Shown here: piece after piece, positions 57,188 to 64,000 of the stretch
How the letters are laid out: each line of letters begins with the position of its first letter
Position numbering within the stretch: the stretch's first letter is position 1
Assembly (NCBI GenBank): GCA_015494715.1
Contig: WGAT01000071.1
Location: 1 to 64,000 of the forward strand
DNA from: Campylobacterota bacterium
GTDB lineage: Bacteria > Campylobacterota > Campylobacteria > Campylobacterales > Nitratiruptoraceae
Direction: 5' to 3'
DNA length: 64,000 bases
Program-made: the position numbers and the translations under genes
Notes under the pieces: generated by a model
What the model was told of the DNA's origin: nothing
Seen by the model: only the letters and a program-made list of their open reading frames with translations
The model's database searches: none

Positions 57188-58119
57188 TCCCCTCCTCTTT
57201 CTACATATCCAATCGCATCAATGGCAGCCGTCGCTCCATCCGCGGCGGCACAGACTACCTGTTTGGGCGCATCTTGGCGTATATCACCCGCAGCATAAAG
57301 ACCCGGTACACTTGTGCGCATCCTTAGATCCACCACTACTTCTCCCCACTGATTCACCCTGCACAAAAAGCTGCCATCTGCTTGCTTGAGTACCTCGTTG
57401 TTGACTTTCATCCCTACAAAAACAAACAGGCCCGGGACTTTGAGATCTATGCGTCTGCCCTGCTGGTCGATGATAATACCTTGCAGCCCCCTCTCATCCC
57501 CATAGGCTTTGACTACGGTAGCGTTTAAAATAAGTTCGATCTTTGGGTTTTCCAGTACTTTTTTGACAGTCGTAGGAGCCGCACGAAATTTGTCCCTTCG
57601 ATGGATGAGATAGACTTTAGAAGCGATCTTGGCCAGATACAAAGCCTCTTCCAAAGCCGTATCGCCCCCGCCAAGTACCGCTACTTCTTGATCCTTGTAA
57701 AAAAAGCCGTCACAGGTAGCACACGTACTTATCCCTTTGCCCAAAAACTCCTCTTCCCCCTCGAAGCCGGCTCGCTTTGGCGTACTGCCAGTGGCAATGA
57801 TAACCGACTTGGCTTCTTGCTCCTTGCCAGATGCGAGCTCCACTACAAAGCCCTCTTCACCTTTTCGCACCCTTTTGACCTCATCCATCTCATACTTCAA
57901 TCCAAAGCGCATCGCCTGCTTTGGCCAACACTCCATCAGCTCTATCCCACTGACCGGCTCGCAGATACCCGGGTAATTCTCCACTTCGCTACTGAGCGTA
58001 ATTTGGCCTCCTGGCATTCCCTTTTCATACATCACAACATTTTCCAGCCCGCCTCTTGTGGCATACAAACCCGCCGTCAATCCCGCAGGCCCTCCTCCGA
58101 TAATCGCAAGATCTAGCAT
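57184..58119 (-). CDS. trxB: thioredoxin reductase
   Basis: FAD/NADPH flavoenzyme, 311 residues. FAD-binding [15 protein letters not shown], redox pair [12 protein letters not shown] near 133, NADPH-binding [15 protein letters not shown] and C-terminal GLYAAGDIR. It recharges TrxA, which is encoded next and in turn feeds Bcp-type peroxidases. Confidence 0.97.
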   Translation of the reverse strand: MLDLAIIGGGPAGLTAGLYATRGGLENVVMYEKGMPGGQITLSSEVENYPGICEPVSGIELMECWPKQAMRFGLKYEMDEVKRVRKGEEGFVVELASGKEQEAKSVIIATGSTPKRAGFEGEEEFLGKGISTCATCDGFFYKDQEVAVLGGGDTALEEALYLAKIASKVYLIHRRDKFRAAPTTVKKVLENPKIELILNATVVKAYGDERGLQGIIIDQQGRRIDLKVPGLFVFVGMKVNNEVLKQADGSFLCRVNQWGEVVVDLRMRTSVPGLYAAGDIRQDAPKQVVCAAADGATAAIDAIGYVERGGE

Positions 58120-58218
58120 ATCTATCCTTTGTGATCGCTTTGCAATATACCCAAGTATACTCCAAAGCGATCAGTGAAAAAAGATGTAGGGTGTGGGCAA
58201 AAGCCCACGAAGAAAGAA

Positions 58219-58542
58219 TTAAGAAAGAAGAGCGTCAAGTTTTTGTTTGAATACATCTTTGCTAGCCGCCCCTACCATCTGGTCGACCAACTCGCCATTT
58301 TTAAAAAACAAAATGGTAGGGATGGATCGAATGCCGTATCGAATAGCGATATCTTGCTCTTCGTCGGTGTTCACTTTCGCAATAACCGCTTTGCCCTCAT
58401 ACTCTTCGGCAAGCTCATCGATAATTGGGGCGATCATTCTACAAGGCCCGCACCAAGGCGCCCAAAAATCCACCATTACTACATCATTGTTCTTAATCAC
58501 TTCATCAAAATTTGATGAGTTGAGCTCGACATATTTGCCCAT
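58219..58542 (-). CDS. trxA: thioredoxin
   Basis: General disulfide reductase, 107 residues with the WCGPC active site (VDFWAPWCGPCRMIAPII) and the cis-Pro IRSIPTILFFKNG. Start ATG at 58542 after AAGGAGAGAAA; the ORF-track start 60 bases upstream lies across the promoter. Confidence 0.97.
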   Translation of the reverse strand: MGKYVELNSSNFDEVIKNNDVVMVDFWAPWCGPCRMIAPIIDELAEEYEGKAVIAKVNTDEEQDIAIRYGIRSIPTILFFKNGELVDQMVGAASKDVFKQKLDALLS

Positions 58543-58575
58543 TTTCTCTCCTTTTTTATTTTTTAAAAGCATTAA

Positions 58576-58581
58576 ATTATA
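58576..58581 (-). promoter_or_regulatory. -10 box of trxA
   Basis: TATAAT on the minus strand, 33 bases before the trxA ATG and just past the yraN stop. trxA therefore has its own promoter despite lying downstream of yraN. Confidence 0.55.
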
Positions 58582-58598
58582 CTTTATTTTTCTTAACA

Positions 58599-58937
58599 TC
58601 ACATAACGCTAAGATTTTGGACCAGCTCGCATCCGCTTCTTTTAATGAGCAGCGCATCGACCTCATAAGGCATATCCAAGTCATTTTTGAGTAAAAAATA
58701 GTCAATGGTTTTGAGTATTTTTTCCATCTTTTTTGGCGTAATGGAAAGTATGGGATCGTGATGGGTTGCGCTTTTAACCTCTATGAAATGGAGCACGCCC
58801 TCTTGAACGGCTATGATATCGATCTCTCCAAATCTTGAATGAAAATTACGCTCAAGGATACAAAATCCAAGAGCGATCAGATACTTGGCCGCCAGCTCTT
58901 CGGCCGCTTTTCCAAGTTCATAACTTCTCTTCCCCAT
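58599..58937 (-). CDS. yraN: YraN / UPF0102 nuclease-fold protein
   Basis: A 112-residue UPF0102 protein with a restriction-endonuclease-like core: GKAAEELAAKYLIALGF, RFGEIDIIA and LHFIEVKS give the E, D and ExK residues. Function uncertain. The ATG overlaps the stop of the fdh-like gene (TAATG), so translation is coupled. Confidence 0.9.
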   Translation of the reverse strand: MGKRSYELGKAAEELAAKYLIALGFCILERNFHSRFGEIDIIAVQEGVLHFIEVKSATHHDPILSITPKKMEKILKTIDYFLLKNDLDMPYEVDALLIKRSGCELVQNLSVM

Positions 58938-60976
58938 TACAAGACTCTTACTTTGACGCTTTTAAAGCGGGCCGTCTTGACCAACTCGTCCGCTTCATCC
59001 CCAAAAAGATGGTTGATATGGCTTGAGGCGTGGTGAAAGGTTGCGTAAAGAGTGCCTCTTTTTAAGGCTTTGGAGAATTTGATCCGCAATGGGTGGGAGA
59101 TACCATATCGGCTTTGGAGTACTACTCGCTCCTTGTTTTCAAAAAACTCTTTATCCTTTACGCTCACAAGCAAGATATCCTCGGCATAGCGTTTGGCCAG
59201 TGTCTCGCAAGCCTTTGTCTGGGCAGCATTATTGTAGTGGGCGATAATGCGGCCGGTAGTAAGATAAAAGTGAGGATCGCGCCGTTCCAATAGCTCTTTC
59301 ATCATTCCCCGCAGCCAATAGGCTTTATAACGAAAACGGGCATACCCGTCCTTGGTACGAAAACGCTCTTGGTGCAAAATGGGCGTATCGCTCTTTTGTA
59401 CGGGCCACTGCAGACCCCGCAGTCTATTTTTTTCTAGCTTTTCATAGCTTGCCCCGCTGAAGCGCTGGGGCGCTACTCGTCGCACCTCCTCCCAAATCTG
59501 CCGGGAGCTCTCATAGCCAAAATCGCTATCTAGATGCTTACCGATCCCACACAGCACCTCCCAATCATCAGGCAGATCGCTTTGGATGATTGGCTGGGAG
59601 AGGTGCAGCCGCCTTTCCGCGTTGATATACACCCCGGTTTTTTCGTACGCGCTCTTGATCCCAAAGATAAAATGGGCGTATTTGGTCACCTCATTTGGAA
59701 AAATCTCGTTGACGACCAAAAGATCGAGTTTTTTCAAAGCACGCTTGACTTTCGTCTGATTGGGATGGATGTGGGCTAGATCTTCGCCCATATTAAAAAT
59801 CGCTCGGATACGCCCAACCTCGATAGCGTCGATGATATCGGGCGTCATAAGACCTTCTTTTTTGGGCTTTTGGTAATCGGGCAGATAGTAGGGCAGCATC
59901 CCCATATCGCAAGTGCCTTGGACGTTGTTTTGACCGCGCAAAGGCATAAGGCCAACCCCCTTTTGGCCGATGTTACCGGTCAAAAGGGCTAAATGAGTAA
60001 TAGCCATTACGGCATAACTGCCATCCAAATGCTCCGTTACCCCTAGTCCCCACAAAATCATACTCTTTTTATGAGCTAATTCATAGGCTACCTCGTAAAG
60101 CTTTTGAGGCAGATCCTCGTAGCCTCTGATGCGAGCAAAAATCTTCGGATCTGCCAGCTCGTCACACAAAATCGCCTCTTTATACTCTTGAAAACCTTTG
60201 CAGCGAGCCTTAATAAACTCTTTGTTTTCCCATCCATTTTCCAAGATAATGCGAGCGAGCATATTGAGTACCATCAAATTGCTCTCAAAAGGGATACTTA
60301 GATGTCTGCCAAAGCGGCTAAGCGTAATCTCGCGTACATCGATGACACTCAGGCGCACACCCTTTTTGTATGCGTCCATAATACGATTGGCTACGATCGG
60401 GTGGGCTTCGGTGGTATTAGAGCCAATAATCAAAAGGTTTTGGGTATGATAGATATCGTCGAATGGATTGGTAGCGGCCCCCTCTCCGATGGTGGTACGC
60501 ATCCCTTTAAGGCTTGGGGAGTGGCACACTCTAGCGCAGTTGTCCACATGGGGCGAGCCGATAAGCTCTCTAGCAAATTTTTGAAACACATAGCCGCTTT
60601 CGCAGCTGGTACGCGCCCCCCCTATTGCGGCAAAAGAGTCTGGGGAGTGGGTATGGATAATGGATTGGAGCTTTTTGGCCACGGCCTCGTAAGCTTCCTC
60701 ATAAGATAGAGCGTAATGCTCTTGATCAAAGGGTTCAAGACTTTTGTTGACAAACAGCTTAGGGTTGGCCTGAAAGAAACTCTTTTTTACCAAAGCAGTG
60801 CGCAAACGCTTAGGATGATACAGAAACTCCCAGCCATATCTGCCTTTGACACAAAGCTTGCCTTGGCTGACTACCCCCTCGGGCTTGGCAAAAAAACGCT
60901 CAATACGCCCCTCTTCCACCTCGGCACTTATATCGCACCCCACACCGCAATAAGTACAGACACTATCGATTATCAT
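58937..60976 (-). CDS. molybdopterin oxidoreductase, formate dehydrogenase H-like
   Basis: A 679-residue single-subunit molybdo/tungsto-enzyme. The N-terminal [4Fe-4S] site is CTYCGVGCDIS ... KLCVKGRYGW, and the metal ligand is Cys in NCARVCHSPSLKG near 140, where E. coli FdhF has selenocysteine. The His after it and a later Arg fit formate dehydrogenases. There is no signal peptide and no beta or gamma subunit adjacent. Start placed at ATG 60976 after AAGGAG. Other members of this group (assimilatory nitrate-reductase-like) are possible. Confidence 0.82.
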   Translation of the reverse strand: MIIDSVCTYCGVGCDISAEVEEGRIERFFAKPEGVVSQGKLCVKGRYGWEFLYHPKRLRTALVKKSFFQANPKLFVNKSLEPFDQEHYALSYEEAYEAVAKKLQSIIHTHSPDSFAAIGGARTSCESGYVFQKFARELIGSPHVDNCARVCHSPSLKGMRTTIGEGAATNPFDDIYHTQNLLIIGSNTTEAHPIVANRIMDAYKKGVRLSVIDVREITLSRFGRHLSIPFESNLMVLNMLARIILENGWENKEFIKARCKGFQEYKEAILCDELADPKIFARIRGYEDLPQKLYEVAYELAHKKSMILWGLGVTEHLDGSYAVMAITHLALLTGNIGQKGVGLMPLRGQNNVQGTCDMGMLPYYLPDYQKPKKEGLMTPDIIDAIEVGRIRAIFNMGEDLAHIHPNQTKVKRALKKLDLLVVNEIFPNEVTKYAHFIFGIKSAYEKTGVYINAERRLHLSQPIIQSDLPDDWEVLCGIGKHLDSDFGYESSRQIWEEVRRVAPQRFSGASYEKLEKNRLRGLQWPVQKSDTPILHQERFRTKDGYARFRYKAYWLRGMMKELLERRDPHFYLTTGRIIAHYNNAAQTKACETLAKRYAEDILLVSVKDKEFFENKERVVLQSRYGISHPLRIKFSKALKRGTLYATFHHASSHINHLFGDEADELVKTARFKSVKVRVL

Positions 60977-61043
60977 CACCCGCTCCTTCTTAGCTCTTAT
61001 GGTACCCAAGCCCCGATTAAACGCTAAAAAGCAGACAAAATAG

Positions 61044-61296
61044 TTTTATTTCAAAGAATTTTTTAACAAATTTCAAAAAGAATCTGCATCATCCGGGCAA
61101 AAACTACCCGTTGAGGCGATAAAAGAGTTAAGAGGAAGCCAATTTTCCTTAAAACTCTTTTTGGTATATTCTCTCAAGGTTGGGGCACCAACCTTTGGCA
61201 TAGAAAAAGTAAAACCCACTCATCGTGCCAAGCAATAGTTGGACATCCCCGCTTAGAGCCAGAATACTCCGCCTGTAGACGTGGGGAGTATGTCAA
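61044..61296 (+). mobile_element. second IS200/IS605-type relic: TnpB tail, hairpins and right end
   Basis: A plus-strand open frame (61044-61238, 64 codons) contains SGQKLPVEAIKELRGS and later VGAPTFG, like a TnpB C-terminus. It shares SGQ-x-LPVE with the relic beside kefB. Next come a perfect 8-base hairpin (61176-61195, AAGGTTGG/CCAACCTT) and a right-end-like stem, ATACTCC (61264-61270) with GGAGTAT (61285-61291). GTCAA follows at 61292-61296; TCAA is the right cleavage tetranucleotide of IS608. The rest of the element is gone. This explains most of the 316-base gap between the fdh-like start and hom. Confidence 0.72.
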
Positions 61297-62555
61297 TCCT
61301 CTATCCGAATCATTACCGGTGGCTCTTTCAAAAACTCACGGCTTTGGAGCTCTTTGAGGGCTTTTTGAATATCCTTTTCCACGCAACGATGGGTAGAGAG
61401 TAGCAACTGGGCTTGACCTTGAGCGGAGCTTTTTTGTAGCATCGATTCGATCGATATGGAGTGCTCCCCAAAAATAGAGGCGATTTTAGCTAAAATACCG
61501 GGACGATCCTCTACGAGGATACGAAGGTAGTATTTGGAGTTTATCGCCTCTTTGGGCGCTAACCTCATCCCCCATTCTAACGGTTTTTTAAAGCCGAGCA
61601 TCGGAGAGCATTTACCTCCTCTGGCGATATCGATGATATTAGATATTACGGCGCTAGCCGTCGCCTCCCCTCCGGCTCCGGGTCCGTAATACATCGTCTC
61701 GCCTACCACATCGCCAATGACGCTTATGCCGTTCATCACCCCATCGACTTTAGCGATCATTTCAGATTGAAGCACAAGTGTTGGATGGACACGCAGCTCT
61801 ACTTGATCGCCTCTTTTTTTAGCAATGCTCAAGAGCTTAATCGCGTAGCCAAACTCCTTGGCAAACTCAAAATCAAGTTTGGTGATTTTGGTAATCCCCT
61901 CTATTAAGATATCTTCGGGCTTGGCGTTAATCCCATAGGCTATGGAAGCAAGGATGAGCAATTTGTGCGCCGCATCAAAACCCTCAATATCAAAAGTAGG
62001 ATCGGCCTCGGCATAGCCAAGACGCTGAGCTTCTTGGAGCACCTCTGCAAACGCCGCCCCCTCACGGGCCATTTTGCTTAGGATATAGTTGCACGTACCA
62101 TTCATAATCCCTCGGATCGCTTCGATATGGTTGGCGCTGAGTCCTTCACGCAAAGCCTTGATGATGGGAATGCCTCCCGCTACGCTCGCCTCAAATTCAA
62201 AGGGTATGTCACCGGCAAGTTCTTGAAGCTCATAACGATGATAGGCCAGCAGCGCCTTGTTGGCCGTCACCACCGCCTTTTTGTTTTGCAAGGCGCGGCG
62301 TACCACTTCGTACGCCTCCTCGACCCCGCCCATAAGTTCTACGACAATATCGATATTTGGATCATCCGTCACCTCATACGGATCGGTAGTCAAAGGGATA
62401 TCGATATCGCGCTTTTTATCAAGACTGCGCACCACCCCCTTGACTACGCAGATCTCTTTGCCGGCTCGCGCCGTGATGATATCTTTGTTCTTTTCCAAAA
62501 CTCTCACCACGCTGCTTCCGACCGTCCCTACCCCGATAATTCCAACTCTAATCAT
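61293..62555 (-). CDS. hom: homoserine dehydrogenase
   Basis: Reduces aspartate semialdehyde to homoserine for Thr and Met. NAD site [17 protein letters not shown], catalytic [14 protein letters not shown] near 148 and a C-terminal ACT domain (about 345-420, [19 protein letters not shown]) for feedback control. 420 residues. Its TGA stop lies within the right end of the neighbouring TnpB relic. It overlaps the aminotransferase by 8 bases. Confidence 0.96.
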   Translation of the reverse strand: MIRVGIIGVGTVGSSVVRVLEKNKDIITARAGKEICVVKGVVRSLDKKRDIDIPLTTDPYEVTDDPNIDIVVELMGGVEEAYEVVRRALQNKKAVVTANKALLAYHRYELQELAGDIPFEFEASVAGGIPIIKALREGLSANHIEAIRGIMNGTCNYILSKMAREGAAFAEVLQEAQRLGYAEADPTFDIEGFDAAHKLLILASIAYGINAKPEDILIEGITKITKLDFEFAKEFGYAIKLLSIAKKRGDQVELRVHPTLVLQSEMIAKVDGVMNGISVIGDVVGETMYYGPGAGGEATASAVISNIIDIARGGKCSPMLGFKKPLEWGMRLAPKEAINSKYYLRILVEDRPGILAKIASIFGEHSISIESMLQKSSAQGQAQLLLSTHRCVEKDIQKALKELQSREFLKEPPVMIRIED

Positions 62556-63762
62556 TTTTGGCCTCTTTTAAAAATCTCTTGATATTTCTGGCAGCTTGTC
62601 GGATACGCTTCTCATTTTCTATCAGAGCCATTCGCACATACTCCTCGCCCCCCTCACCAAATCCAATACCAGGGCTCACGGCCACTTTGGCTTTGGTAAG
62701 AAGCTCTTTTGAAAACTCCATACTCCCTTTGGAGCGAAAGGGCTCGGGGAGCTTCGCCCAAACAAACATCGTCGCCTTTGGCTTTTGTATCTCCCAGCCG
62801 GCTCTACCAAAAGATTCGATCAACACATCCCGTCGCTTCTCATACTTTTGACGAATCTCTTCCACACAATCTTGGGGCCCGTTCAGAGCCACGGTGGCGG
62901 CTACTTGGATAGGGGTAAACATCCCATAATCTATCCAGCTTTTTATCTTTTGCAAAGCGCCTACAAGCTTTTTGTTGCCCACTACAAAACCCACTCGCCA
63001 ACCGGCCATATTGTAGCTTTTAGAGAGGGTAAAACTCTCCACCGCCACATCCTTGGCTCCATCTACTTCCAGTATCGATGGAGTCCGATACCCATCAAAA
63101 GTAATGTCGGCATAGGCGATATCGCTGAGGATATAAAACCGCTCCTTTTTGGCAATCTTGACCAGCTCTTTGTAAAATTCCGCGCTCACCGTGGCGGTAG
63201 AGGGATTATGGGGAAAATTGACCACGAGATATTTTGGTTTGGGAAAGGCCTCGTTCAAGGCTTTGTACAGATCTTGAAAAAAAAGCTCTTCGTCCACTTC
63301 GTAGTGTTCGTTGAATTGGAGCTGGGTTTTATGGACGCTTCCCCCGGCTAAAATAAAGGCGTACGAGTGGATCGGATAGGTGGGATCTGGCACGATCGCC
63401 ACGTCTCCTGGATTTGTAATGGCTTGCACCAAATGTACATATCCCTCTTTACTGCCCATAGTAGCTACCGCTTCTGTTTCTGGATCGAGGGCCACTCCGT
63501 AGCGACGCTCATACCAGTTACAAATAGCCAGGCGAAGTTTGTAAATCCCTTTACTGGCGCTATAGCCGTGATTTTTGGGCTTTTGGGCCGCCTCGCAAAG
63601 TTTGTCGATCACATGCTGAGGCGCCGGGCCGTCGGGATTGCCCATGCTAAAGTCGATGATATCTTCTCCCGCCCGTCTTGCCGCCATCTTGAGGTCGTTG
63701 ACGGCGGCAAAAACATATTTGGGCAGCCGTTCTATTTTGTTAAAATGTATCTCGTCAAACAT
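62548..63762 (-). CDS. class I/II aminotransferase (Asp/Ala type)
   Basis: PLP fold type I aminotransferase, 404 residues. [21 protein letters not shown] near 205 and the PLP Lys in [15 protein letters not shown] near 245. It resembles the AlaC/LL-DAP aminotransferase group; in C. jejuni the gene upstream of hom is the same family and is usually called aspartate aminotransferase. The partner hom suggests a role in the aspartate family. Confidence 0.9.
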   Translation of the reverse strand: MFDEIHFNKIERLPKYVFAAVNDLKMAARRAGEDIIDFSMGNPDGPAPQHVIDKLCEAAQKPKNHGYSASKGIYKLRLAICNWYERRYGVALDPETEAVATMGSKEGYVHLVQAITNPGDVAIVPDPTYPIHSYAFILAGGSVHKTQLQFNEHYEVDEELFFQDLYKALNEAFPKPKYLVVNFPHNPSTATVSAEFYKELVKIAKKERFYILSDIAYADITFDGYRTPSILEVDGAKDVAVESFTLSKSYNMAGWRVGFVVGNKKLVGALQKIKSWIDYGMFTPIQVAATVALNGPQDCVEEIRQKYEKRRDVLIESFGRAGWEIQKPKATMFVWAKLPEPFRSKGSMEFSKELLTKAKVAVSPGIGFGEGGEEYVRMALIENEKRIRQAARNIKRFLKEAKND

Positions 63763-63771
63763 CGTTTTCCT

Positions 63772-64000
63772 TTATTTTGGGAGGATCACAAAACCATTTT
63801 TGATATTCTTGGCAGTAAATCTGTCGGAAATTTTAATATAATAGCTGCCGTTTGGCAACGAAATCTCTAGCCGCCGCACGGGCCCGGGTCGCTCTATCCG
63901 TTTGAGAGGACGCAGTTGCCTATCATAAATAAAAATTTTTGGAAACCAGTGATTCCCCCTTTTGGCCACAATACTCAAAGCAAAAGTTTGAGAAACATTC
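63772..64000 (-). CDS. C-terminal end of an unrecognised protein (runs off the window)
   Basis: An open frame enters from the right edge and ends at 63772. The ORF track starts it at an internal TTG (63978), but the frame is open to base 64000. The visible 75 residues have beta-rich, basic character (PKIFIYDRQLRPLKRIERPGP, LEISLPNGSYYIKISDR), like the end of a periplasmic or envelope protein. In C. jejuni a periplasmic protein gene sits at the same place. No family is assigned. Confidence 0.55.
   Translation of the reverse strand, partial: NVSQTFALSIVAKRGNHWFPKIFIYDRQLRPLKRIERPGPVRRLEISLPNGSYYIKISDRFTAKNIKNGFVILPK

Noticed and set aside
60500-60580. selenocysteine (TGA) codon at the metal ligand of the fdh-like gene
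   Set aside because: The position is a Cys codon (RVCHSPS) and there is no interrupted frame.

Overview
The window reads as a chromosomal segment of a Campylobacterota (epsilonproteobacterial) genome. Several gene strings match orders I recall from Helicobacter pylori and Campylobacter jejuni: argS-tatA-gmk-chePep-nucT, rpsP-khpA-rimM-trmD-rplS, waaA-flgZ-nif3-glyQ, ilvE-SPFH, rpsB-tsf-ABC, and trxB-trxA-yraN-hom-aminotransferase. The base composition is moderate, and genes such as speD, RNase T2, yfdX, kefB and a molybdopterin oxidoreductase suit a free-living (for example vent-type) member better than a gastric one. The genus is not determined. I saw no rRNA, tRNA, CRISPR array or prophage.

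Layout. 1-8.2 kb (minus): start of a porin gene, then fabI-tpiA-pgk-gap, with nadD divergent from gap and converging on rsfS, then argS-tatA-gmk-chePep. 8.3-12.3 kb: nucT (plus), then rpsP-khpA-rimM-trmD-rplS and ffh (minus). 12.3-20.7 kb: a long run of minus-strand genes joined by overlaps (ankyrin, Uma2, trhP, purE, DUF89, glutaredoxin, glyQ, nif3, flgZ, waaA, DUF167, pseudouridine synthase). 20.7-26.8 kb: hisK, glnA and glsA (plus), then a potassium-flavoured patch (zinc ribbon, Kbp-like, DUF937, kefB). 26.8-37 kb (minus): alaS-CopD-like-speD-maf-kinase-like-bioF-ABC-pbp1A, and ftsI. 37-43.4 kb: ftsW-murG-lipoprotein, GGDEF, panC, prfB and a 30-residue membrane protein. 43.4-49.5 kb (minus): ABC, tsf-rpsB with a structured leader, bcp-DUF523-REC/REC/GGDEF-aldehyde dehydrogenase. 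49.6-54 kb (plus): ilvE-SPFH-hisIE-RNase T2 and yfdX. 54-64 kb (minus): radical SAM-purF-dapB-trxB, trxA, yraN-fdh-like, hom-aminotransferase and a partial gene.

Most functions are housekeeping: lower glycolysis, fatty acid and murein synthesis, translation, purine, histidine, pantothenate and amino acid synthesis, and thioredoxin. Genes are densely packed, with many ATGA, TAATG, GTGA or TTGA stop/start overlaps.

The most unusual features are two decayed IS200/IS605-type (TnpB) right ends. One lies at the 3' end of kefB and supplies its last nine codons. The other lies between an fdh-like gene and hom and supplies the hom stop codon. Both keep the end of a TnpB-like reading frame (shared SGQ-x-LPVE) followed by RNA-like hairpins, which is where omega RNAs lie in intact elements. 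The kefB relic also has a TATAAT box just upstream, so it could be an orphan guide RNA. This is an inference from the sequence alone.
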